From Yersinia rohdei ATCC 43380 (GTDB taxonomy: Bacteria; Pseudomonadota; Gammaproteobacteria; Enterobacterales; Enterobacteriaceae), in assembly GCF_000173775.1 (NCBI RefSeq), contig NZ_ACCD01000037.1:1-35260 (forward strand): a stretch of 35,260 nucleotides of DNA. Direction: 5' to 3'. The position numbers were made by a program, and so were the translations under genes. Within the stretch, counting starts at the first letter, position 1. Each line of letters begins with the position of its first letter. The notes beneath the pieces were generated by a model. The model worked only from the letters and a program-made list of their open reading frames with translations, was not told the DNA's origin and searched no databases. Below, one piece after another: positions 28,549 through 35,260 of the stretch.

Positions 28549-28581
28549 TATGCTTAAGGTCTGCTATAGGCCTTAAGCATA
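28549..28581 (+). repeat. Perfect 11-base hairpin just upstream of thiL
   Basis: TATGCTTAAGG (28549-28559) and CCTTAAGCATA (28571-28581) are perfect inverted arms around an 11-base loop, ending 18 bases before the thiL ATG. No T run follows. It may be an operator or an mRNA structure next to the thiL ribosome site. It does not look like a thiamine pyrophosphate riboswitch. Confidence 0.6.
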
Positions 28582-28599
28582 CATTTCTGGAATTGCATT

Positions 28600-29589
28600 A
28601 TGGCATGTGGCGAATTTGACCTCATTGCCCGCTACTTCGACCGGTTCAGAAGTAATCGCCGGGATGTAGAACTGGGTATTGGAGACGACTGCGCACTTCT
28701 TACAGTGGCAGATAAACAGCTGTTGGCCATCAGTACCGATACACTGGTGTCTGGTATTCATTTCCTTCCGGATATCGATCCGGCCGATCTGGGTTATAAA
28801 TCTTTAGCGGTAAACCTTAGCGATTTAGCTGCTATGGGGGCCGATCCTGCCTGGTTATCTCTTGCTTTGACTCTCCCGAATGTTAATGAAGACTGGCTAC
28901 AAGCCTTCAGCGATAGCCTGTTTGATCAACTGAATTATTACGGAATGCAATTGATTGGTGGTGATACCACCCGTGGGCCATTGAGCCTAACATTGACTAT
29001 TCAAGGTTTAGTTCCTGAAGGGCGGGCATTGACTCGCGCTGGTGCGCGGATTGGTGACTGGATTTACGTCACAGGGACATTGGGTGACAGCGCCGCAGGC
29101 TTGGCTATCTTACAAAACGAGTTACTGGTCGATAATGATTCAGACCGGGAAGAACTGATTCACCGTCATTTGCGGCCACAGCCTCGAGTTCTACAGGGGC
29201 AGGCGTTACGTGACCTTGCCAGTTCTGCTATTGATATCTCCGATGGGCTGACTTCTGATCTGCAACATATTCTGAAAGCCAGTAAATGTGGCGCACGTAT
29301 TGAGCTGGGCGCTTTGCCATATTCTGCTGCATTATTGCGTCAGGTCGATGCAGAACAGGCGCTGCGCTGGGCATTGAGTGGCGGTGAAGACTATGAGTTG
29401 TGCTTTACCGTACCGGAAATAAACCGCGGTGCATTGGAAGTTGCTCTGAGTAATACCGGGGCGGGTTATACGTGTATTGGGCAGATTGGCCCGCAGTCAG
29501 AAGGGGTAAAATTCTTGCGTGAAGGTAAAGCCGTTGAGCTGGATTTCCGTGGTTTTGACCACTTCTTAGCAGGTAAATCTCATGGATGA
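28600..29589 (+). CDS. thiL: ThiL, thiamine-monophosphate kinase
   Basis: ThiL phosphorylates thiamine monophosphate with ATP to give thiamine pyrophosphate, the last step of the pathway. It belongs to the PurM/AIR-synthase fold. Motifs include GIGDDCALL (27-35), [15 protein letters not shown] around residue 70, and [12 protein letters not shown] around residue 120. IDISDGL (about 213) and [10 protein letters not shown] (about 263) follow. It is 329 residues against 325. It overlaps pgpA by eight bases, so the two are translationally coupled. It is separated from nusB by the ERIC-like element and the hairpin, so it may have its own promoter. Confidence 0.96.
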   Translation: MACGEFDLIARYFDRFRSNRRDVELGIGDDCALLTVADKQLLAISTDTLVSGIHFLPDIDPADLGYKSLAVNLSDLAAMGADPAWLSLALTLPNVNEDWLQAFSDSLFDQLNYYGMQLIGGDTTRGPLSLTLTIQGLVPEGRALTRAGARIGDWIYVTGTLGDSAAGLAILQNELLVDNDSDREELIHRHLRPQPRVLQGQALRDLASSAIDISDGLTSDLQHILKASKCGARIELGALPYSAALLRQVDAEQALRWALSGGEDYELCFTVPEINRGALEVALSNTGAGYTCIGQIGPQSEGVKFLREGKAVELDFRGFDHFLAGKSHG

Positions 29590-30079
29590 AGCCAAACGTC
29601 GTCTGCGGTTATCTAACCCCTGGCACTTGTTGGCCACGGGTTTTGGCAGTGGATTGTCTCCGTGGGCTCCGGGCACTATGGGCTCAATTGCCGCCATTCC
29701 ATTCTGGTTGTTACTGATTCAGTTACCTTGGCAGATTTATTCACTGGCGGTGATGTTTAGTATCTGTATTGGCGTCTATATCTGCCATCGCACAGCCAAA
29801 GACATGCAAGTTCACGACCACGGCAGTATTGTTTGGGACGAATTTGTTGGGATGTGGATTACCTTGATGGCATTGCCAGTCAATAATTGGCAATGGGTCG
29901 CCGTCGGTTTTGTCACATTCCGTATTTTTGATATTTGGAAGCCGTGGCCGATTCGCTGGTTTGACCGCAATGTGCATGGCGGCATGGGAATAATGGTTGA
30001 TGATATTATCGCTGGTGTGGTTGCTGCCGCGATTATTTTTGTTATCGGGCATTATTGGCCAATAGATTTATTCTACTGA
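29582..30079 (+). CDS. pgpA: PgpA, phosphatidylglycerophosphatase A
   Basis: An inner-membrane phosphatase that converts phosphatidylglycerophosphate to phosphatidylglycerol. It is 165 residues against 172 in E. coli. Three or four membrane segments are visible, with the conserved [16 protein letters not shown] stretch (about 77-92) and [15 protein letters not shown] near 135-149, whose Asp/Glu/His residues form the likely metal site. The ATG at 29582 lies inside the end of thiL. The stop falls at the edge of an ERIC-like element. Confidence 0.96.
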   Translation: MDEAKRRLRLSNPWHLLATGFGSGLSPWAPGTMGSIAAIPFWLLLIQLPWQIYSLAVMFSICIGVYICHRTAKDMQVHDHGSIVWDEFVGMWITLMALPVNNWQWVAVGFVTFRIFDIWKPWPIRWFDRNVHGGMGIMVDDIIAGVVAAAIIFVIGHYWPIDLFY

Positions 30080-30235
30080 TACCCGCCATCTTTCAAATTA
30101 CAGATGTGTTGGCTGCATTTAATAACCCGAATTACTTACTGATGTAAGTTCACCGGGATTAATAAACGGTTCAGCCTGCGGGCTAGCGCAAGCACCTGAA
30201 GTCTGTGTAGCCATTTTCCAAATACAGGGCGTTAG
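30079..30235. repeat. Degenerate ERIC-like element after pgpA
   Basis: It begins ATACCCGCCATCTTTCAA at the pgpA stop, a typical Yersinia ERIC edge. The core has CCCGAATTACTTAC, a short spacer, then GTAAGTTCACCGGG (inside 30130-30165), the ERIC inner palindrome in diverged form. The right edge is unclear because the usual GGGTAT end is not found, so the end given is approximate. Confidence 0.5.
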
Positions 30236-30245
30236 CTGTATTGAA

Positions 30246-30278
30246 TAGAAGAAAGGCATAACCGAGCGGCTATGCCTT
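30246..30278 (-). terminator. Terminator of the xseB-ispA-dxs transcript
   Basis: AAGGCATA (30253-30260) pairs with TATGCCTT (30271-30278). On the minus strand the stem is followed by TCTTCTATTC directly after its closing T residues. The stem is moderate and the tail short. It lies 32 bases beyond the dxs stop. Confidence 0.6.
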
Positions 30279-30310
30279 GAATGGTGTTGCGAAGTGAGCC
30301 CGAAAGAGTC

Positions 30311-32173
30311 TTACTGTGCTAGCCAGGATTCTATTTGGCGCTGTATCCCCGCAGCATCTAAACCAAATTCAGCGCGCATTTCATCTTGCTCGCCTTGTGG
30401 CACAAAGTGGTCTGATAATCCAAGATTGAGCACGGGCACTGGCTGCCGTTTGGCCATCAATAACTCATTCACCCCACTGCCTGCACCACCCATAATGGCA
30501 TTTTCTTCCACAGTGACCAGTACCTCGTGGCTTGCGGCCATTGCTAATATCAACTCTTCATCCAGTGGCTTGACGAAACGCATGTCTACCAGTGTGGCAT
30601 TAAGATTATCAGCAACTAATTGCGCCTGAGCGAGTAAAGTACCAAAGCACAGAATGGCAATTTTTTCACCTTCGCGGCGCACAATACCTTTACCGATAGC
30701 CAAGATATCTAATGGCTCCAATACTGCACCAGTACCATTACCGCGTGGGTAACGCACGGCCGCAGGCCCATTGTGGTGATAACCGGTGTGCAGCATTTGG
30801 CGGCATTCGTTCTCATCACTTGGGGTCATGATGACCATGTTGGGAATGCAGCGCATGAATGAAAGATCGAATGCGCCCTGATGGGTTTGACCATCGGCTC
30901 CCACCAGACCGCCACGATCAATGGCGAATAATACCGGCAGGTTTTGGATGGCCACATCATGAATCAATTGGTCATAAGCCCGTTGCAAGAAAGTCGAGTA
31001 GATGGCCACAATGGGCTTATAGCCACCAATTGCCAGGCCAGCAGCAAAGGTGACGGCATGTTGCTCGGCTATCGCGACATCAAAATACTGCTGTGGATAT
31101 TCCCGCGAGAAGCGCACCATCCCAGAGCCTTCGCGCATTGCCGGCGTCACCGCCATTAACTGGCTATCTTTAGCCGCGGTTTCACATAGCCATTCGCCGA
31201 AGATCTTGGAGTAGGTCGGTAGACCGCCCTGGCTTTTCGGTAATGTGCCGGAAGCAGGATCAAATTTAGGGACGGCATGCCAACCGATGGGATCTTTCTC
31301 CGCCGGGGCGTAGCCTTTGCCCTTTTTGGTCATGATATGCAACAGTTGTGGGCCTTTCAGGCTGCGCATATTTTTCAATGTTTGTGTCAAGGCCTGCACA
31401 TCGTGGCCATCAATTGGGCCGATATAATTAAAGCCTAGCTCTTCAAATAAGGTGCTCGGTACCACCATGCCTTTGAGATGCTCTTCGGTGCGTTTCAACA
31501 GGTCTTTAATTGGCGGTATACCGGATAGTGCTTTTTTGCCACCTTCACGTAGGCTGGCATAGAGTTTGCCAGATAATAACTGAGCCAAATGGTTGTTCAG
31601 GCCGCCTACATTTTCTGAGATAGACATTTCGTTATCGTTAAGAATAACCAGCATGTCTGAATGAATATCACCGGCATGGTTCATGGCTTCAAAAGCCATG
31701 CCCGCGGTAATGGCACCATCACCAATGACACACACGGTACGCCGCCCTTTACCTTCACGTTCAGCAGCAACCGCCATCCCCAAACCAGCACTGATTGAGG
31801 TGGAGGAATGGCCAACAGAAAGCACGTCATATTCACTTTCACCGCGCCACGGGAAAGGATGCAATCCATCTTTTTGGCGAATAGTAGCTATCTGCTCACG
31901 GCGGCCCGTCAATATTTTGTGCGGATAAGCTTGATGACCGACATCCCACACCAAGCTATCAAAGGGGGTGTTGTAGACGTAGTGCAACGCGACAGTTAGC
32001 TCGACCACACCCAGCCCAGACGCAAAATGCCCACTGGATCGGCTGACAGAGGCGAGCAAATACTGCCGTAGTTCATCACATAACTTCGGCAGACTGTCTT
32101 TTGGCAACATGCGCAGTTCTTCAGGGTTCTGTGCAAGTGCCAATGTCGGGTATTTGGCTATATCAAGACTCAT
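30311..32173 (-). CDS. dxs: Dxs, 1-deoxy-D-xylulose-5-phosphate synthase
   Basis: Dxs condenses pyruvate with glyceraldehyde 3-phosphate, the first step of the non-mevalonate isoprenoid pathway, and also feeds thiamine and pyridoxal synthesis. It is 620 residues, equal to E. coli. The thiamine pyrophosphate motif runs from GDG at 151-153 to NDN at 179-181. H49 lies in SGHFASG, and the catalytic glutamate is in [12 protein letters not shown] near 370. It is the third gene of the xseB-ispA-dxs set, but an ERIC-like element fills the 176-base gap to ispA. Its own ribosome site is weak. Confidence 0.97.
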   Translation of the reverse strand: MSLDIAKYPTLALAQNPEELRMLPKDSLPKLCDELRQYLLASVSRSSGHFASGLGVVELTVALHYVYNTPFDSLVWDVGHQAYPHKILTGRREQIATIRQKDGLHPFPWRGESEYDVLSVGHSSTSISAGLGMAVAAEREGKGRRTVCVIGDGAITAGMAFEAMNHAGDIHSDMLVILNDNEMSISENVGGLNNHLAQLLSGKLYASLREGGKKALSGIPPIKDLLKRTEEHLKGMVVPSTLFEELGFNYIGPIDGHDVQALTQTLKNMRSLKGPQLLHIMTKKGKGYAPAEKDPIGWHAVPKFDPASGTLPKSQGGLPTYSKIFGEWLCETAAKDSQLMAVTPAMREGSGMVRFSREYPQQYFDVAIAEQHAVTFAAGLAIGGYKPIVAIYSTFLQRAYDQLIHDVAIQNLPVLFAIDRGGLVGADGQTHQGAFDLSFMRCIPNMVIMTPSDENECRQMLHTGYHHNGPAAVRYPRGNGTGAVLEPLDILAIGKGIVRREGEKIAILCFGTLLAQAQLVADNLNATLVDMRFVKPLDEELILAMAASHEVLVTVEENAIMGGAGSGVNELLMAKRQPVPVLNLGLSDHFVPQGEQDEMRAEFGLDAAGIQRQIESWLAQ

Positions 32174-32198
32174 TCGATGCTCATATCAAAAGTGGGTG

Positions 32199-32320
32199 TA
32201 TACCCTTAGTACTTGGCGTGACAGGTTTTTTAACTACATTCACTAACTCAAATTACTAACTTTAGTAAGCTTAATGAGTGAGTTTGTTACCTATCTACAA
32301 CACCAAGTTTTGTGGGTATA
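32199..32320. repeat. ERIC-like element between ispA and dxs
   Basis: A 122-base element bounded by TATACCC (32199-32205) and GGGTATA (32314-32320). The outer arms match further inward: CCAAGT in the right arm faces ACTTGG in the left. The middle contains TTACTAACTTTAGTAAG flanked by CACTAACTC and ATGAGTGAG, a diverged ERIC core. It lies inside an operon, so it is probably transcribed with ispA and dxs. Confidence 0.65.
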
Positions 32321-32349
32321 TATCAGTGTTATCAACCGTCAGTATATTT

Positions 32350-33270
32350 CTAATTATCACGCTCAATAATAAAACAGGCTAAAGCCTGTAACGGCGCTAT
32401 GTCATAGGACTGCTCGGACAGCGCATTCAGGGCGCTCATGGCTTCCTGATAGAGGTCAAGGGCTTTAGTTTTGGCACAATCCAATCCTAACAGTGCGGGA
32501 TAAGTACTTTTCCCGAGTTGCTGATCTGAACCCTGACGTTTACCAATTGTAGCTGTATCGCCGATGACGTCTAAAATATCGTCCTGCACCTGAAACGCCA
32601 GGCCAATAGCATTGGCATAGCGATCAAGTAGCGGTAATGCTTCGCGCCCTGCGGCACCCGCGGCCAGTGCGCCGAGGCGGACAGCGGCACGGATTAATGC
32701 ACCGGTTTTATGGCGATGAATTTGTTCAAGGTCGGTAAGTGAGATCTGGCGGGCTTCGGCTTCCAAATCCAATGCCTGACCGCCACACATGCCTGCGACC
32801 CCGCTGGCATGGGCTAATTCTGCAATCATCGACAGCCGGTCTTTATCTGCCACATCCGGCATGGCGGCTTCTGACAGGATAGAGAAAGCCAAGGTTTGCA
32901 GGGCATCACCCGCCAAAATAGCATTGGCCTCGCCAAACTTCACATGGCAAGTGGGCTGTCCACGGCGCAAATCATCATCATCCATAGCCGGCAAATCATC
33001 ATGGATTAATGAATAAGCATGAATACATTCAATGGCCGCTGCCGGGGCATCCAAATTAGCCAGCGACAGGCCAAACATTTGCCCTGTGGCATAAACCAGA
33101 TACGGGCGGAGCCTTTTACCACCAAGCACCGCGCCATAGCGCATGGCTTTGACTAAGTCGCTGTTCCCAAAGGGAAGGGGCGCAATAAAATCCAATATAG
33201 CCTGATTAACCCGTTGCTGATGTGCGGCAAGCTGTTGGTTAAAATCAACGGTTAAGTGGGCGTTAGACAT
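32350..33270 (-). CDS. ispA: IspA, farnesyl diphosphate synthase
   Basis: IspA builds geranyl and farnesyl diphosphate, precursors of ubiquinone and undecaprenyl carriers. Counting from the ATG at 33270, the first aspartate-rich motif is DDLPAMD (91-97), the second is DDILD (230-234), and GGKRLRP is at 50-56. It is 306 residues against 299. The frame also has an ATG at 33285 that would overlap xseB by 11 bases. The 33270 ATG follows xseB by four bases and has GAG at better spacing, so I prefer it, without certainty. Confidence 0.93.
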   Translation of the reverse strand: MSNAHLTVDFNQQLAAHQQRVNQAILDFIAPLPFGNSDLVKAMRYGAVLGGKRLRPYLVYATGQMFGLSLANLDAPAAAIECIHAYSLIHDDLPAMDDDDLRRGQPTCHVKFGEANAILAGDALQTLAFSILSEAAMPDVADKDRLSMIAELAHASGVAGMCGGQALDLEAEARQISLTDLEQIHRHKTGALIRAAVRLGALAAGAAGREALPLLDRYANAIGLAFQVQDDILDVIGDTATIGKRQGSDQQLGKSTYPALLGLDCAKTKALDLYQEAMSALNALSEQSYDIAPLQALACFIIERDN

Positions 33271-33274
33271 AAGG

Positions 33275-33529
33275 CTACTCAGCATCTGGTGTGAAAGGGG
33301 CTAATGGGGCATCTACCTCGTCGCTTAGTAGAACCTGAACACGTTGCTCGGCTTGCTGCAAAGTTTGTTGCCCAAGGCGAGCCAATTGCACACCTCGTTC
33401 AAACTCATTTAATGCCTCTTCCAGCGGAAGTTCCCCGGATTCCAGGCGAGTGACAATCTGTTCCAGTTCACTGAGCGATGTCTCAAAACTGGCGGTTTTG
33501 GTTTCAGGTGATGCAGCTTTTTTCGGCAT
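33275..33529 (-). CDS. xseB: XseB, exonuclease VII small subunit
   Basis: Small subunit of exonuclease VII, which degrades single-stranded DNA with the XseA large subunit encoded elsewhere. It is 84 residues, with the family core [19 protein letters not shown] and [17 protein letters not shown]. The helices form a coiled coil that binds XseA. The ATG at 33529 gives MPKKAAS, like MPKK in E. coli (80 residues); an upstream TTG frame is not supported. It is the first gene of the xseB-ispA-dxs operon and is divergent from thiI. Confidence 0.95.
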   Translation of the reverse strand: MPKKAASPETKTASFETSLSELEQIVTRLESGELPLEEALNEFERGVQLARLGQQTLQQAEQRVQVLLSDEVDAPLAPFTPDAE

Positions 33530-33812
33530 AGTTTTTATTCGACTCAATATTTTTTATGAAACGTAACCTTGATGGCGCGTAATATTTTCCTGCTTACTCT
33601 TACTGAAAGCCATTTTTCAGGCCAAAAACCTATTCACAGCTATTCTAGCGGATAATGAGGGGGAAATCGTGGCGTTTAAGTCTGGTTTTTAGTACGCAGC
33701 GCGACCCCATATAGTGATATACTCCACGGCTTGCATGTTTTCGCTAACGTCTTCGACTGTTGCTACTTGCTAGCGACGCCATCACTCCATAACCAGATAA
33801 CTAAAAACCGCC

Positions 33813-35260
33813 ATGAAGTTTATCATTAAATTGTTCCCCGAAATCACTATCAAGAGTCAATCTGTGCGATTGCGCTTCATTAAGATCCTCACCACCAATA
33901 TTCGCAACGTATTGAAAAACCTTGAGGATGATAGCCTCGCGGTTGTCCGTCATTGGGATCATATTGAAATCCGCACAAAAGATGACAACCTTGGGCCACA
34001 GATTTGCGATGCTCTGACTCGCGTGCCGGGAATTCACCATATTCTCGAAGTGGAAGATCGCAGCTACACCGATATGCACAATATTTTTGAGCAAACGTTG
34101 GAAGCCTACCGCGAAACATTGGTCGGGAAAACATTTTGTGTTCGAGTGAAACGCCGTGGTAAACATGAGTTTTCTTCTGGTGATGTTGAGCGATATGTCG
34201 GTGGTGGTCTGAATCAACATATTGAAAGTGCTAAAGTTAAGCTGACTCACCCTCAAGTCACCGTCCATTTGGAAGTAGATCAGGACAAACTGACCCTCAT
34301 CAAGGCGCGTCATGAAGGATTAGGTGGCTTCCCAATAGGGACTCAGGAAGATGTTTTATCTTTGATTTCAGGCGGTTTTGACTCAGGTGTGTCCAGCTAT
34401 ATGCTGATGCGCCGTGGTTGCCGTGTGCACTACTGCTTCTTCAACCTTGGCGGCTCCGCCCACGAAATTGGCGTTAAGCAGGTTGCCCATTATCTGTGGA
34501 ATCGCTTTGGTAGCTCCCATCGGGTACGTTTTGTTGCTATTGATTTTGAACCCGTTGTAGGCGAAATCCTTGAGAAAGTCGAAGATGGCCAGATGGGCGT
34601 GGTATTGAAACGCATGATGGTGCGAGCGGCGTCCCAGGTGGCAGAACGCTATGGCGTGCAAGCATTGGTTACCGGCGAAGCGCTGGGGCAGGTTTCCAGC
34701 CAGACGCTAACAAACCTGCGTTTAATTGATAATGCCTCTGACACCCTGATTTTGCGCCCACTTATCTCACATGATAAAGAGCACATTATCAATCTGGCAC
34801 GGCAAATCGGCACCGAAGATTTTGCTAAAACCATGCCAGAATACTGCGGTGTTATCTCAAAAAGCCCGACAGTGAAAGCAGTTAAGGCCAAGATTGAAGA
34901 AGAAGAATCTCATTTTGATTTCTCTATCCTGGACCGGGTGGTCAACGAAGCCAAAAACGTTGATATCCGAGAAATTGCCGAGCAAAGCCGTGAGCAAGTG
35001 GTCGAAGTCGAAACCGTTGCTGAACTGGCTGATACCGACATATTGCTAGATATTCGTGCGCCAGATGAGCAAGACGAAAAACCGCTGAAGTTAGAGGGTA
35101 TCGAAGTGCAGGCCATTCCTTTCTATAAATTGAGCTCTCAATTTGCCGATTTAGACCAAAGCAAAACCTACCTATTATATTGCGATCGCGGTGTGATGAG
35201 CCGGTTACAAGCCCTTTATTTGCGCGAGCAGGGGTTTAGTAATGTGAAGGTTTACCGCCC
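33813..35260 (+). CDS. thiI: ThiI, tRNA 4-thiouridine synthase and thiazole sulfur donor (cut at the window edge)
   Basis: ThiI makes 4-thiouridine at tRNA position 8 and carries sulfur for the thiamine thiazole. An N-terminal ferredoxin-like and THUMP region (about 1-165) is followed by a PP-loop SGGFDS (186-191). A C-terminal rhodanese-like domain carries the persulfide cysteine C457, with C345 in EYCGV as its disulfide partner. It begins [11 protein letters not shown]. The frame ends NVKVYR plus two bases of the next codon at the window edge; E. coli ThiI ends NVKVYRP, so only the last base of that codon and the stop are probably missing. The divergent gap to xseB (33530-33812) holds the promoters and no gene. 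Confidence 0.96.
   Translation, partial: MKFIIKLFPEITIKSQSVRLRFIKILTTNIRNVLKNLEDDSLAVVRHWDHIEIRTKDDNLGPQICDALTRVPGIHHILEVEDRSYTDMHNIFEQTLEAYRETLVGKTFCVRVKRRGKHEFSSGDVERYVGGGLNQHIESAKVKLTHPQVTVHLEVDQDKLTLIKARHEGLGGFPIGTQEDVLSLISGGFDSGVSSYMLMRRGCRVHYCFFNLGGSAHEIGVKQVAHYLWNRFGSSHRVRFVAIDFEPVVGEILEKVEDGQMGVVLKRMMVRAASQVAERYGVQALVTGEALGQVSSQTLTNLRLIDNASDTLILRPLISHDKEHIINLARQIGTEDFAKTMPEYCGVISKSPTVKAVKAKIEEEESHFDFSILDRVVNEAKNVDIREIAEQSREQVVEVETVAELADTDILLDIRAPDEQDEKPLKLEGIEVQAIPFYKLSSQFADLDQSKTYLLYCDRGVMSRLQALYLREQGFSNVKVYR

Noticed and set aside
28390-28599. Thiamine pyrophosphate riboswitch upstream of thiL
   Set aside because: I looked for the conserved CUGAGA and ACCUGA blocks in order and did not find a convincing pair; the region is better explained by an ERIC-like element and a simple hairpin.
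33801-34313. 170-codon minus-strand frame over the start of thiI
   Set aside because: Antisense to the conserved N-terminal domain of thiI, with no motif or promoter of its own.

Overview
The window is a stretch of enterobacterial chromosome, most likely from Yersinia or a close relative. The proteins match E. coli K-12 orthologues closely from memory. The gene order sbcC-sbcD / phoB-phoR / brnQ-proY-malZ / acpH / queA-tgt-yajC-secD-secF / nrdR-ribD-ribH-nusB / thiL-pgpA / dxs-ispA-xseB / thiI is that of the E. coli 9-minute region. The Yersinia assignment rests on ERIC-like elements with TATACCC...GGGTATA ends and on the extra genes between the conserved blocks. It is an inference, not a database result.

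Layout. 57-4984 (-) holds the SbcCD nuclease. 5169-8281 (+) holds a Pho box, phoB, phoR and an unusual third gene for a PstS-like phosphate-binding protein. 8282-11450 holds a long leader, brnQ, a terminator, proY and a terminator. 11524-13568 holds MalT-type boxes, malZ and a terminator. 13637-16154 holds a short-chain dehydrogenase convergent with a periplasmic gamma-glutamyltransferase. 16439-16853 is a complete hok/sok-type (type I) toxin-antitoxin locus, in which the toxin, the in-frame mok leader, the antisense RNA and the tac/fbi long-range pairing of the mRNA can all be read. 16876-17676 holds a 2-Cys peroxiredoxin. 17779-18360 is acpH.

18526-24166 (+) carries the queuosine genes queA and tgt, then yajC-secD-secF. 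24102-25624 is an AT-rich accessory insert with one unrecognised 400-codon gene. 25716-28389 holds nrdR, ribD, ribH and nusB. 28600-30079 holds thiL-pgpA. 30311-33529 (-) holds xseB, ispA and dxs. thiI begins at 33813 and runs off the right edge about one codon before its expected end. Three degenerate ERIC-family elements lie in the last part (about 28396-28536, 30079-30235 and 32199-32320).

Most genes are housekeeping: DNA repair, phosphate sensing, branched-chain amino acid and amino acid uptake, maltodextrin breakdown, tRNA modification, protein export, riboflavin, thiamine and isoprenoid synthesis. The parts most worth a second look are the hok/sok locus, the AT-rich unknown gene with its upstream palindrome and composition break, and the PstS-like gene locked into the phoBR operon. 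I saw no CRISPR array, tRNA, rRNA, prophage or insertion sequence. I found no evidence for a wholly new multi-gene system.
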